Below, in pieces: positions 54,068 to 63,185 of a DNA stretch of 64,000 bases. Source of the DNA: JAFALK01 sp036500605 (GTDB lineage: Bacteria; Pseudomonadota; Gammaproteobacteria; Burkholderiales; Burkholderiaceae_C). The stretch's first letter is position 1. Each line of letters begins with the position of its first letter. The stretch is taken from the NCBI GenBank assembly GCA_036500605.1, contig DASYBU010000056.1, positions 89,334 through 153,333 on the forward strand, written 5' to 3'. Position numbers and translations under genes: made by a program. The notes under the pieces are model-generated. The model had not been told where the DNA came from, made no database searches, and worked only from the letters and a program-made list of their open reading frames with translations.

Positions 54068-54926
54068 CGAGGACACTCTGGAGGCCGTCGGCCATCAGGT
54101 TCACGCCGATGACCAGGGTGGCGATGGCCAGCGCATCGAAAAGCACCGTCCACCAGAAGCCGCCGCCGATGGCGCCGTAATTTTCCGAGACGGCCAGCGC
54201 CCAGTCCGGCGAAGGCGGCTGGATGCCGAAGCCCAGGAAGCTCAGCGTCGCGACGGCGAAGATGGCATAGCCGAGCCGCACGGTCGTCTCGACCAGTATC
54301 GGCGGCAGCACGTTGGGAAGGATTTCCATGAACATGATATGCAGCGCGCCTTCGCGGCGAAGCTTCGCCGCCGCTATATAGTCGAGTTCCCGCTCGGAGA
54401 GCACCGCCGAACGGACGGTGCGGGCGATGAGCGGCGCGAAGCTCAAGCCGATGACCGAAATCACCGTGAAGGTCGACGTGCCGAGCGCGACGATGGCGAG
54501 AAGCGCCACGATCACCACCGGGACGGCCATGAAGGCTTCGAGGATGCGGCTTATGACGTCGTCCACGATCCCGTGGAAATAGCCGGTCACGAGACCGAGC
54601 GCGGTGCCGAAAAACGTCGCCAGCAAGGTGGCGACGGGCGCGACGGTCAAAATGTCGCGCGACCCGACGATGACGCGGGAGAAAACGTCGCGACCCAGTT
54701 GGTCGGTGCCGAACCAGTGCGCCGCCGATGGCGGGGCGAAAGAATTGAGAATGTCGTCGGCCAGCGGATCGTAGGGAACGAGGTAGGCGCCGACAAGCGC
54801 GCACGCGATCCAGAACAGCACGATCGCCGCGCCCACGACAAACAGACGCGAACGGTTGAGCGCCGTCAGCGCGCCGATCAACCGGCCGGGCACCGTGGCT
54901 GCTGGAATATCGCCCGCCGTACTCAT
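54060..54926 (-). CDS. Dipeptide-type ABC permease (DppC-like)
   Basis: A 288-residue membrane permease. The N-terminal DppC pattern NSFAPPSAAHWFGTDQLGRDVFSRVIVGSR (about 62-91) is diagnostic. The EAA-type coupling loop is DYIAAAKLRREGALHIMFMEILPN. Six hydrophobic helices are visible. The start at 54926 overlaps the stop of the preceding permease by 4 bases. Confidence 0.93.
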   Translation of the reverse strand: MSTAGDIPAATVPGRLIGALTALNRSRLFVVGAAIVLFWIACALVGAYLVPYDPLADDILNSFAPPSAAHWFGTDQLGRDVFSRVIVGSRDILTVAPVATLLATFFGTALGLVTGYFHGIVDDVISRILEAFMAVPVVIVALLAIVALGTSTFTVISVIGLSFAPLIARTVRSAVLSERELDYIAAAKLRREGALHIMFMEILPNVLPPILVETTVRLGYAIFAVATLSFLGFGIQPPSPDWALAVSENYGAIGGGFWWTVLFDALAIATLVIGVNLMADGLQSVLDD

Positions 54927-55861
54927 TGCGCGGCACCGAAACGTATGCGCGGATTGAGCGCCGAATAGACGAGATCGGCGCATAATGTCGCCAGCGCATA
55001 GACGATCCCGATAACCAGGACGCCTGCTTCGAGGACCGGGAAATCCTTGCCGCGCGCTGCGCTGAATATGAGCGAACCGATACCCTGATACCGAAAAAGC
55101 GTCTCGACGACGACAAGGCCGCCGATCAGGTAGCCGGTCTGCGTCGCAATGACGCTTATGGTCGGCATCAGCGCGTTGCGCAGGACATGCCGCCAGATCA
55201 CCACACGCCAAGGCAAGCCGTTGAGGACGGCGGTTCTGGTGTAATCGGCCTCCAGCGCCTCGACCGTGCCGGCGCGCGCCATGCGGGCGATATAGCCGAA
55301 CAGCACAAGGAACAGCGGCAGGGCCGGCAAGATGAGATAGCGGAGCTGGGTGATAAAGCCGGCGCCTTCAGGCCATGCCGCTGAGATCGGCAGCCAGCGC
55401 AGCCAGACGCCGAAGATCAGGATAAGGACGATGCCGGTGACGAATTCCGGCAAGACGGTTGCCGACAGGCCGCCGAGGCTGATGATGCGGTCGAGCGGGC
55501 GGTTGACGTTGAGCGCCGCCACGACGCCGCCCAGGATGCCGAGCGGCACGACCATAACGAACGCGACCAGGGCAAGCTTGAGCGAATTGCCCAGCGCGTC
55601 CAGCACCAGCGGAGCAACCGGCGAGCGAAGAACATAGGACGTACCCATGTCGCCCTGCACGAAATGCGAAATCCAGTCCCAGTACTGGGCGAGATACGGG
55701 CGGTCCAGGCCGAGTTGCGTGTTCAGGGTTTCAACGGCGCGCTGATCCGCGAAAGGTCCAAGGATCGCGCGGCCGACATTGCCGGGCAGGACCTGACCGC
55801 CGAAAAACACGATGGCGCTCAACAGGACCAGCGTTATCAGCAAAAGCGCCGCGCGTCTCAG
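54923..55861 (-). CDS. Dipeptide-type ABC permease (DppB-like)
   Basis: A membrane permease of about 312 residues. FVQGDMGTSYVLRSPVAPLVLDALGNSLKLAL and the coupling loop EALEADYTRTAVLNGLPWRVVIWRHVLRNAL are DppB hallmarks. The start is uncertain: no in-frame ATG precedes the first helix. TTG at 55861 gives MRRAALLLITLVLLSAIVF and is used here; TTG at 55843 would cut into the helix. A strong AGGAGG at about 55886-55891 is too far from either, so a frameshift near the start is possible. Between it and the DUF427 gene about 185 bases are without a recognised gene. Confidence 0.85.
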   Translation of the reverse strand: MRRAALLLITLVLLSAIVFFGGQVLPGNVGRAILGPFADQRAVETLNTQLGLDRPYLAQYWDWISHFVQGDMGTSYVLRSPVAPLVLDALGNSLKLALVAFVMVVPLGILGGVVAALNVNRPLDRIISLGGLSATVLPEFVTGIVLILIFGVWLRWLPISAAWPEGAGFITQLRYLILPALPLFLVLFGYIARMARAGTVEALEADYTRTAVLNGLPWRVVIWRHVLRNALMPTISVIATQTGYLIGGLVVVETLFRYQGIGSLIFSAARGKDFPVLEAGVLVIGIVYALATLCADLVYSALNPRIRFGAAQ

Positions 55862-56047
55862 GAGAAAGCCGAGAATGGTCTAGAACCTCCTGTCCAGGCA
55901 TGCGGGCCGCAAATCAGCCGGCAGGCAATCCATTTGACCCGTCATTGCATCATGCCTGGCCGGCGTGGTCGAGAGCGATGTGCATCTGGGTTCCATCGAA
56001 TGAACGCGCGCCAAAGCCGCCAGTGTAGCGGCCGGGCCGGCCGCCCG

Positions 56048-56887
56048 TCAGTAATAGCCATGCGAGGCGGCGGTGGATTCCTTTGGCAGTTCCTTGCCGT
56101 CCACGAGCACCTTGTCGACCAGTTCATGATGGAAGCACACCAGTCCCTTAATGCGTTCGGCTTCGTGAACCGGCTGCGGATAGTACCAGACAAGGTTGTC
56201 ATGGCGCTTGCCGTTCATGGTGACGTGGTAATAATTGGAAATTCCCTTGTAGGGGCAGCGTGAAATGTAGCGGCTGGGCGAGAGCATATCCAGGCGCGTA
56301 TCGGAAATCGGCAGGTAGTGGCGGGTCGGATGGCCCGTTTCGAACAGGAAAACGCCACGGCGCGAATCCGCGATCTGCTCGCCATTCAAAAAGACCTGCA
56401 CGCGCTGCGACGACGGCAGGCAATCGACGCGCCTGAACGGGTCGCGGGCGTGAACGAAGACCTCCTCGTCTTCCTCGTACCAACTCCCCATCTTGCCCCA
56501 ATAGAACGCGATGTAGTCGCCGATAGGCGGGCAATTTGTCACCGGATTTTCATACCGCCACGCGCCATCCTCAACCAGCGTCACGCCCGTATTGAGCGAA
56601 TAGTGCGTGGCGACGCCCTTGAAGGGCGATTCGGTTTTCGTGGAGCTTGGCAGCAGGAAATCCTCGCGCACGTCGGCGAGCGGAAAATAATAGACCGGAA
56701 GATGGTCCGATTCCTGCATGACCAGCACGTTGGAAGAATCCGCCACCGTCAGCGAGCCTACCTGCACGCGAATCCGTTTGGGCGACGGCATCGTGAAGAC
56801 GACGTAGCCTGGTTCGAAATCATACTGGACGATCTGGTCGAGCACGGGAAAGTGCGGCCCGCGGCCGCGCAGGTGAATTTTTCGCAT
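56048..56887 (-). CDS. Tandem DUF427 protein
   Basis: A 279-residue protein with two DUF427 domains (about 20-125 and 145-250). Each has the pattern V-x-V-x-x-x-G-x-x-(I/V)-A-D-S-x-x-x-x-x-(F/V)-x-E followed by (L/Y)-P(I/L)-x-D(V/T)R (compare VGSLTVADSSNVLVMQES and LNGEQIADSRRGVFLFET) and a later P(Y/F)KG. No signal peptide. DUF427 proteins are small beta-barrels of unknown function. It lies between the binding-protein and permease genes of a peptide ABC operon, with its alternative start (56932) overlapping the binding-protein stop region, so it may have a role in metabolism of the imported solute. Confidence 0.85.
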   Translation of the reverse strand: MRKIHLRGRGPHFPVLDQIVQYDFEPGYVVFTMPSPKRIRVQVGSLTVADSSNVLVMQESDHLPVYYFPLADVREDFLLPSSTKTESPFKGVATHYSLNTGVTLVEDGAWRYENPVTNCPPIGDYIAFYWGKMGSWYEEDEEVFVHARDPFRRVDCLPSSQRVQVFLNGEQIADSRRGVFLFETGHPTRHYLPISDTRLDMLSPSRYISRCPYKGISNYYHVTMNGKRHDNLVWYYPQPVHEAERIKGLVCFHHELVDKVLVDGKELPKESTAASHGYY

Positions 56888-56934
56888 TGTCTTCTCTTGG
56901 CTGGGTGTCTTTTCCGTCGCGCGCGCGCTCATGA

Positions 56935-58590
56935 TCAAGCCACCGATACGCGGTCGAGCAGCAGCCCGGCGGCAATCTGCGGCAGGCCGCTGACGGTCTT
57001 GCGGGTGGGCACGAGCAGGTCGGGGAAATAGCTGAAGATGATCGGCGTTTCGTCGAGCAGGAGTTTTTCTATGTCGCCGGCTGCGCTTCGCTGCGCATCG
57101 AGGTCCAGCGCCTTGAGGTAGCCGGCAACCAGCCCGTCATAAGTGGAGTTCTTGAAATGCGCGGCATTCCACGGTCCGTCGCTGACCAGCGGACTTTGGA
57201 GAAACACGTTGGGCACGCTGCGATGGGCATAGTCGGTGATGCCAAGCGGACTGTCGAGCCAGTCGGACTGGCCGAAAACAGACTTGCCGTAATATTTGTT
57301 CTGATCCTCGATATTGAGCGATACGCGAACGCCGATTTCCTTGGCGAAATTCTGGAACAATTGGGCATAGGCGGGAATGTCCGAATAATGCAGCGTCGTC
57401 AGCGTGATGTCGAAACCGTCGCCGACGCCGGCGGCTTGCATCAATTGCCTGGCCTTGGCGATATCCTGCACCCGTTGGGGGACGGATTTGTCGGTGGCGG
57501 GAAAAGCCGTGGTAAACGGGCTGTCGTTGCCGACGGTCGCCATGCCGCGGCACAATCCATCGACAAGCTTGGCGCGGTCGATGCAAAGCGCGACAGCCTG
57601 ACGCACGCGCTTGTCGGTAAACGGACCGGTGTCGCAGCGCATGTGCAACTGGCGATGCGCCGTAGAGGCGACGCGCACAATATTAATGTCCGGGTTGTTG
57701 AGCAGGATCTGGCTGACGTCGAGCGGAACCGCATCGAGGACGTCGACGTCGCCGGCCTGAAGAGCCAGAATCCGCGGCTGGACATCGCTGTAGAACTTGA
57801 ATTCCAGACGGTCGGGCAGCGCTTTCTCGCCCCAATAATCCGGATTGCGCACGAAGGACGCGCCTACTTTGGGCGTATAGGATTCCAGCCTGAACGGACC
57901 GGTTCCCTCGAAGGTCTTCTCGTAGTCGCCCTTGTAGCTGGCCGGCAGGATGACCGCATTATAGTTGTCGATGGAAACAAAATAGGGAAAGCTGCCGCTA
58001 GGCCCGTCGAGATGGAAGGCGACCGTGTGGTCGTCGATCTTTTGCGTGCCGCCTTTCGACAGCAGGCCCTTGAACACCGACAGCGCGTTCGACGCGCCGG
58101 CCGGATCGGCGAGACGGTCGAAGGTCGCCACCACGTCGTCAGCCTTGAATTCTTCGCCATTGTGAAACTTGACGCCGCGCCGCAGCTTGAAGGTCCACAC
58201 GCTGCCGTCTTCATTCGGCGACCAGCTTTCGGCGAGCACCGGCTTGAGCGACAGATCGGGCTGGGTGACACAAAGAAATTCCGCCGTCTGGAAGACAAGC
58301 TGGTAGCTGCCGCTGTCGTGGTAGGTGACCGGATCGATCGCGCCATTGGGGATAGCCACCCCGGCGCGCACCGTTCCGCCCGGCTTGCCGGCAGCGCGCG
58401 CGCTGGGCATGTCGAACCCCGCGCCGGCGAGCAGGCCGCCCATCAAGGGCAATGACAGGCCAAGCACGCTGCCATGGCGCAGAAAATCCCGACGCCCGAC
58501 CCTGCCCGAAAGCAGCGTATCGACAGCGGAATTTTCGATTGGACCGAGGCTTCTGCGAACGGTTTCGATAAAGCTTCCGGGTTTCGCCAT
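56935..58590 (-). CDS. Peptide-type ABC transporter substrate-binding protein (family 5)
   Basis: A 551-residue binding protein. The N terminus is unusually long, with a Tat signal GRRDFLRHGSVLGLSLPLMGGLLAGAG (about 32-60), cleaved near SARAAG. The body has the family-5 pattern: LKPVLAESWSPNEDGSVWTFKLRRGVKFHNGEEFKADDVVATFDRL and GTGPFRLESYTP, and FTDKRVRQAVALCIDR. It binds peptides or other solutes (opines, nickel) in the periplasm. First gene of the minus-strand operon, divergent from the LysR regulator. Confidence 0.94.
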   Translation of the reverse strand: MAKPGSFIETVRRSLGPIENSAVDTLLSGRVGRRDFLRHGSVLGLSLPLMGGLLAGAGFDMPSARAAGKPGGTVRAGVAIPNGAIDPVTYHDSGSYQLVFQTAEFLCVTQPDLSLKPVLAESWSPNEDGSVWTFKLRRGVKFHNGEEFKADDVVATFDRLADPAGASNALSVFKGLLSKGGTQKIDDHTVAFHLDGPSGSFPYFVSIDNYNAVILPASYKGDYEKTFEGTGPFRLESYTPKVGASFVRNPDYWGEKALPDRLEFKFYSDVQPRILALQAGDVDVLDAVPLDVSQILLNNPDINIVRVASTAHRQLHMRCDTGPFTDKRVRQAVALCIDRAKLVDGLCRGMATVGNDSPFTTAFPATDKSVPQRVQDIAKARQLMQAAGVGDGFDITLTTLHYSDIPAYAQLFQNFAKEIGVRVSLNIEDQNKYYGKSVFGQSDWLDSPLGITDYAHRSVPNVFLQSPLVSDGPWNAAHFKNSTYDGLVAGYLKALDLDAQRSAAGDIEKLLLDETPIIFSYFPDLLVPTRKTVSGLPQIAAGLLLDRVSVA

Positions 58591-58648
58591 ACCTGTTTTC
58601 CTTCGCTATATATTCGGTCGACGCTAATTTAAGGCACTTCCGGCTGCT

Positions 58649-58693
58649 ATCGGAAAACGATTTTTTTTGCTAGGGTCCATCGAAAATATCGAT
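58649..58693. promoter_or_regulatory. Pair of LysR-type binding sites
   Basis: Two related palindromes, ATCG-N5-CGAT (58649-58661) and ATCGA-N5-TCGAT (58679-58693, a T-N11-A box), have centres 31 bases apart, about three helix turns, between the divergent binding-protein and LysR genes. The second is 14 bases before the LysR start, as expected for autorepression. Confidence 0.65.
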
Positions 58694-58706
58694 AGGGCCG
58701 GTTGCA

Positions 58707-59600
58707 TTGGACACGGAAAATCTGCGCAGCTTTCTCGAAGTGGCCGCCCATGGCAGCTTTACGGTTGCGGCCGCCAAGCTCAATCTGGCCCAGTCCACCA
58801 TCAGCGCGCGGATTCGCGGGCTGGAAGAACAAGTGGGCCAGCGCCTCTTTGTTCGAAACCACAACCGCGTTCTGCTCACTCCGGCCGGAAGGCAATTTCT
58901 TCCACATGCCTCCGCGATCACCCGCACCTGGGAACAGGCGCGGCAGGACATTGCCGTGTCGGAAGGCTACGGGCATGTTCTAAGGCTCACGGCTCCCGCC
59001 TATCTCTGGGACGCCATCGTCATGCCCTGGCTCCAGTGGATGCGGCACAACTGGCCAAATGTCGCGCTTCGGCTTGACGGAAGTTTTCCGGATTCTTCGA
59101 TCGAGCAACTGGCGGACGGCTTGCTGGATATCTGCATCCTCTATTCGCCTCGACCGCGTTCGGGCATTGCCTTCGAGGCTCTCGCCGGCGATCAGCTCGT
59201 TCTGGTGCAGAACAAGGCGCAGGCCGGACACTGGAGCGAAAATTATATCCTCGTCGACTGGGGCGCGGAATTCCGCGTCGAGCATGACCGCAACTTCGCC
59301 GGCTTGGCCAAGCCGGCGATATCGATCGGAATGGTCTTCGGCGCGCTGCAATATGTGCTTGCGCATCGTGGGGCAGCCTATCTGCCGTTGAGCGCGGTGA
59401 AAGAATACATCGAAAACGGCGTGCTGGCGCGCGTCGAGGAGGCGCCTGTTTTTCACAGGCCGATCTACCTCGCCTACCCCGATGGCCATGCCGCCTCCAA
59501 GGTGATTTCGGTCGCGCTGTCGGGGCTGCGGATGCTGGCCGGCGGCTGGGAGCTTGCCGACCTGCCGACAACGGCCAGCCGATCCATGGAAGTGACCTGA
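58707..59600 (+). CDS. LysR-family transcriptional regulator
   Basis: A 297-residue regulator. The N-terminal winged helix (about 1-60) reads LRSFLEVAAHGSFTVAAAKLNLAQSTISARIRGLEEQVGQRLFVRNHNRVLLTPAG, a canonical LysR core. The effector domain follows (about 90-290). The TTG start is the only one giving the normal MDTENLRSFLEV N terminus. Divergent from the peptide ABC operon, which it probably controls with the transported solute or its metabolite as effector. It converges on the GST gene with 24 bases between. Confidence 0.9.
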   Translation: MDTENLRSFLEVAAHGSFTVAAAKLNLAQSTISARIRGLEEQVGQRLFVRNHNRVLLTPAGRQFLPHASAITRTWEQARQDIAVSEGYGHVLRLTAPAYLWDAIVMPWLQWMRHNWPNVALRLDGSFPDSSIEQLADGLLDICILYSPRPRSGIAFEALAGDQLVLVQNKAQAGHWSENYILVDWGAEFRVEHDRNFAGLAKPAISIGMVFGALQYVLAHRGAAYLPLSAVKEYIENGVLARVEEAPVFHRPIYLAYPDGHAASKVISVALSGLRMLAGGWELADLPTTASRSMEVT

Positions 59601-59624
59601 TCCAGCAGATAACCGGGCGGCGGC

Positions 59625-60329
59625 TCAGGCTGCCGGGGGATAGTTGGACGGGAACAGCGCCTGCTTTGTCTCCTCGTCGTTTACCTTCTTGAAGGCGTGG
59701 TCCTTGCCGATTTCGCGCGCCCTGGCAACCGCCGGCCGGGCGTTCACCGCATCAAACAGCCGCTTGAGATGAGGATAGGCCTGCAACGGGTCTTCCGCGC
59801 CGTTGAGCACGCGGGCGGCACGGTCGAGCCAACCCCAGGCGGACATATCGGCAATCGTGTAGCTGTCGCCGACGATCCATTCCCGTCCATCGAGATGATC
59901 GTTCAGCACCTGATAGTGACGCTCGACCTCGCGACGATAACGGTTGACCGCATAGTCGAGACCTTCGGGCGCGGCGAACTGGAAATGCACCGCCTGCCCG
60001 GAAAAAGGTCCAAGGCCCGTGCCGAGGAAAAGCATCCAGGACAAGAGTTCCGGCCGGTCCTGCTCCGCACCCAGAAACTTGCCGGTTTTCTCGGCAAGAT
60101 AGAGCAGGATCGCGGTGGAATCGAATACCCTCGTTTCCCCGCCACCCGGTCCCTGCGTGTCGACGATCGCTGGAACCTTGCCGTTCGGATTGATCGCCCG
60201 GAACGCCGGAGCATGCTGCTCGCCCTTGCTGGTGTCGACCGGCACGGTTTCATAGGGCAGGCCCGCTTCCTCAAGAAAGAGGGCGACCTTCGCCGGATTG
60301 GGAGTGGGGTGGAAATAAAAACGGATCAC
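59625..60329 (-). CDS. Glutathione S-transferase family protein
   Basis: A 234-residue GST. The N-terminal thioredoxin-like domain has the pattern HPTPNPAKVALFLEEAGLPYETVPVDTSKGEQHAPAF and the cis-Pro segment NGKVPAIVD, followed by FDSTAILLYLAEKTG, which supplies the glutathione gamma-glutamyl contact. The C-terminal helical domain has the N-capping WIVGDSYTIADMSAWGW. It is close to the YghU/YfcG or Ure2p-like class in length. Divergent from the TetR-type gene that probably regulates it. Confidence 0.92.
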   Translation of the reverse strand: MIRFYFHPTPNPAKVALFLEEAGLPYETVPVDTSKGEQHAPAFRAINPNGKVPAIVDTQGPGGGETRVFDSTAILLYLAEKTGKFLGAEQDRPELLSWMLFLGTGLGPFSGQAVHFQFAAPEGLDYAVNRYRREVERHYQVLNDHLDGREWIVGDSYTIADMSAWGWLDRAARVLNGAEDPLQAYPHLKRLFDAVNARPAVARAREIGKDHAFKKVNDEETKQALFPSNYPPAA

Positions 60330-60356
60330 GGCGATTTCCTTTGCGGCAAGCGGCGA

Positions 60357-60390
60357 AAGATTTATATTTTAGATCGATTGCTATAGAATG
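60357..60390. promoter_or_regulatory. A/T-rich divergent GST/TetR control region
   Basis: An A/T-rich stretch with a central ATCGAT (60372-60377) and a -10-like TATAGAAT (60382-60389) lies between the divergent starts. No perfect dyad was found; it is the most likely location of the promoter and the TetR operator. Confidence 0.3.
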
Positions 60391-60446
60391 CAGCGCCGAC
60401 AAAAGGATGGCAATATCCCTGGCCGTCGAATCTCAAAAAGGTGAAC

Positions 60447-61034
60447 ATGCCAAGGCCGCGCGAATTTGACGAGACGCAAGTTCTGGCCGCCGCCGTCAGC
60501 CGCTTTTGGGCTTACGGATATGAGGCGACATCGGTGCGCGATCTGGCCGACAGCATGGGCATCGCCGGGGCCAGCCTCTATAACGCCTTTGGCGACAAGC
60601 GCTCGCTCTATCGCCGGGCGCTGGACCATTATGTCGTGCAAAGCGTGGGGGAGCGCATCGTCCGGCTTGAGCGGGACTTCCCCCCGCGCGCGGCCATCGG
60701 CGCGTTCCTCGATGAGGTCATCGAGCGGTCCTTGAGCGACCCGGAGCGCAAGGGCTGCATGCTCGTCAACGCCGCACTGGAAGTCGCGCCGCACGATCCG
60801 GAGTTCCAGCGCGTCGTGGCCGGCGTGATGAAGGAGATCGAAGCCTTCTTCCACCGCTGCGTGCAAAAAGGACAGGCCGACGGAACGATAAAAGCGGCCC
60901 AAAACGCCGATGAACTGGCCAAGTTGTTGCTGAGCGTTCTTCTGGGTATCCGCGTGCTTGCCCGCGCCCGCCCCGAACGCGATCTGCTCGAAGGTCTCGC
61001 GCGGTCCGTCGCGACGGTGCTCGATCAACGATGA
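60447..61034 (+). CDS. TetR-family transcriptional regulator
   Basis: A 195-residue repressor. The helix-turn-helix (about 28-48) is TSVRDLADSMGIAGASLYNAFGDKRSLYRRAL, with the YNAFGDK signature. The C-terminal ligand domain resembles the AcuR/YcdC-like subgroup (DPERKGCMLVNAALEVAPHDPEF) with a conserved Cys. The ATG at 60447 follows AAAAAGG by about 6 bases. Divergent from the GST gene, so electrophile-responsive control of that gene is likely but inferred. Confidence 0.92.
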   Translation: MPRPREFDETQVLAAAVSRFWAYGYEATSVRDLADSMGIAGASLYNAFGDKRSLYRRALDHYVVQSVGERIVRLERDFPPRAAIGAFLDEVIERSLSDPERKGCMLVNAALEVAPHDPEFQRVVAGVMKEIEAFFHRCVQKGQADGTIKAAQNADELAKLLLSVLLGIRVLARARPERDLLEGLARSVATVLDQR

Positions 61035-61373
61035 TCGGCGACAGTCGGCCCCTGTTCGTGAAGCTGTAGGAAAGATGGTCGCCCGAGGGCCGCTCGAAAT
61101 TCGACGCGGCAAGGGCAGATTTTTCATCGAACCTGACATTCGACAGGAGCCGGCGGACGGAATGGCTTAAGCGGCCGCGCTTCTCGATAAGTGGCCTGGG
61201 CGGCCAGCAGGAGCCTGCCACCGGTCCGGATACCCGATTGGACTGGTGCTGCGGACCTGTCCCGACATTGCCGATCATGCCCGCGACGGGATTTCAAGCT
61301 GGGCGCCAAAGATGGAGGGCAATGAAATTCACACCTCTCCGCCAAATGATACCCTCATCCAGGCTTCGGCTCG
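61035..61373. other. Intergenic region without a recognised gene
   Basis: A 339-base stretch between the TetR stop and the recQ stop (convergent genes). It has several short open frames on both strands but none with a credible start, ribosome site or family pattern, and no strong terminator or repeat was noticed. Confidence 0.5.
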
Positions 61374-63185
61374 CTAGTTTCCCGCTTGGGCGTATTCGGC
61401 GATTACCGTGAGGAAAGCGGGTGCGTAGCGGTCGAGCTTGGCTTCACCGACACCGGGCACGTTCGTCATCTCGGTGCGCGACCTGGGCCGCGCCGCAGCC
61501 AGTTCGATCAGGGTCTTGTCGTGGAAGATCACATAAGGCGGCACGTTCTGCGCCCGCGCCAATTCCAGTCTCTTCTTCCGCAGCGCCTGGAACAGGTCAC
61601 GGTCCGCATCGGCGACGGCCGGCTGCGGCGTGCTGCGTGTGACCTTGTCGCGGCGGGCGCGCGGAGCAGGCGGCACGCGCAGCATCAGCGTCGGTTTGTC
61701 GCGCAGGAACTCGCGGCCGCCCGGCGCGATCGATAGGCCGCCATGGCCGGCGAGGTCGACATCGACGAGGCGCAACGCGATCAACTGTCGCAGGATCGCT
61801 CGCCATGTGCGGTTGTCATGCTCGGCGCCGATGCCGAAAGTGGAGATGCGGTCATGGCCGGACTGGGCGATACGCTCGTTCTCGACGCCGAGCAGCACGT
61901 CGGCGATATAAGCCTGCCCGAAACGCTCGCCGGTGCGGTAGATGCATGACAGCGCTTTTTGCGCCGATACCGTGCCGTCAAACAGGCTCGGCGGCTCCGC
62001 GCAGGTATCACAATTGCCGCACGGCTCGCAATGGTCGCCGAAATAGGAAAGCAGCACATGCCGGCGGCAGCCTGCCGTCTCGGCCAGCCCCAGCAGCGCG
62101 TCGAGCTTTTGCCGCTCCATGCGCTTGCGCTGTTCTGGCGCGTCCGATTCCTCGATGAACCGGCTGCGCAAGGCGATATCCTCGTGGCCGTAGAGCATCA
62201 GCGTGTCGGACGGCAGGCCGTCGCGCCCGGCGCGGCCCGTCTCCTGATAATAGGCCTCGATGCTGCCCGGCAGGTCGAGATGTGCGACGAAGCGCACGTC
62301 CGGCTTGTCGATGCCCATGCCAAAGGCGATGGTCGCGACCATGACGACTGCCTCGCCATGCTGGAAACGCCGCTGGTTGGCCTCGCGCGCGGCCTTGTCC
62401 ATGCCGGCGTGATAGGCAAGCGCGTCGTAGCCCTGATCGCGCAGCCAGGTGGCGGTCTCGTCGGTCTTTCGCTTCGACAGGCAATAGACGATGCCGCTCT
62501 CGCCCTCGTGGCGTTTCAGGAACTGTTTCAGCTGCGCGCGCGGATTGTCCTTTTCCTCGACGGCGTAGCGGATGTTGGGCCGGTCGAAGCCGGCGACGAA
62601 GGCGTCGCCTTCGCCGATGGCGAGATGCGACAGGATTTCCGCGCGCGTCGGTTCGTCCGCCGTCGCCGTCAGCGCCATGCGAGGCGTACCGGCAAAGCGC
62701 GCCACCACCGCGTCGAGCTGGCGATAGGAAGGCCGGAAGTCATGGCCCCATTGCGACAGGCAGTGCGCCTCGTCGATGGCGATCAGCGACAGCCTCACGC
62801 CATCCAGCCGCTCCAGCACATCCGGCCGCAGCAATGTCTCGGGCGCGACATAGAGAAGGTCGAGCGTGCCGGCGTGGACATCGCGCCACAGGTTGCGCCG
62901 TTCGTCCGGCAAAAGGTCGGAATTGAGCGCCGCCGCACGCACGCCGGCCTGCCTGAGCGCCGTCACCTGATCGGTCATCAGCGCCAGCAGCGGCGATACG
63001 ACAAGTCCCATGCCGGGACGGATGAGTGCTGGAATCTGATAGCAGAGCGACTTGCCGCCGCCGGTCGGCATCAGCACGAAAGCATTGTTGCCGGCAATAA
63101 CGTGCTCCACGATCGACGCCTGCGCGCCCCTGAACGCATCGTAGCCGTAAACGGTCTTGAGTATGTCGAGGGCTTGGGCATTCAT
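61374..63185 (-). CDS. recQ: ATP-dependent DNA helicase RecQ
   Basis: A 603-residue superfamily 2 helicase. Walker A is MPTGGGKSLCYQIP, the DExH box is IDEAHCLSQWGHDFRPSY, and motif VI is YYQETGRAGRDGLPS. The RQC zinc site is CRRHVLLSYFGDHCEPCGNCDTC. A C-terminal HRDC domain (about 520-600; LFQALRKKRLELARAQNVPPYVIFHDKTLIELA) completes the usual layout. It unwinds DNA in recombination and replication repair. The start at 63185 (MNAQALDILKTVYGY) gives the normal N terminus; an extension to 63335 is not credible. Confidence 0.96.
   Translation of the reverse strand: MNAQALDILKTVYGYDAFRGAQASIVEHVIAGNNAFVLMPTGGGKSLCYQIPALIRPGMGLVVSPLLALMTDQVTALRQAGVRAAALNSDLLPDERRNLWRDVHAGTLDLLYVAPETLLRPDVLERLDGVRLSLIAIDEAHCLSQWGHDFRPSYRQLDAVVARFAGTPRMALTATADEPTRAEILSHLAIGEGDAFVAGFDRPNIRYAVEEKDNPRAQLKQFLKRHEGESGIVYCLSKRKTDETATWLRDQGYDALAYHAGMDKAAREANQRRFQHGEAVVMVATIAFGMGIDKPDVRFVAHLDLPGSIEAYYQETGRAGRDGLPSDTLMLYGHEDIALRSRFIEESDAPEQRKRMERQKLDALLGLAETAGCRRHVLLSYFGDHCEPCGNCDTCAEPPSLFDGTVSAQKALSCIYRTGERFGQAYIADVLLGVENERIAQSGHDRISTFGIGAEHDNRTWRAILRQLIALRLVDVDLAGHGGLSIAPGGREFLRDKPTLMLRVPPAPRARRDKVTRSTPQPAVADADRDLFQALRKKRLELARAQNVPPYVIFHDKTLIELAAARPRSRTEMTNVPGVGEAKLDRYAPAFLTVIAEYAQAGN

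Noticed and set aside
61035..61373. Degenerate gene remnant between tetR and recQ
   Set aside because: No frame shows a recognisable domain or pattern; treated as plain intergenic DNA.
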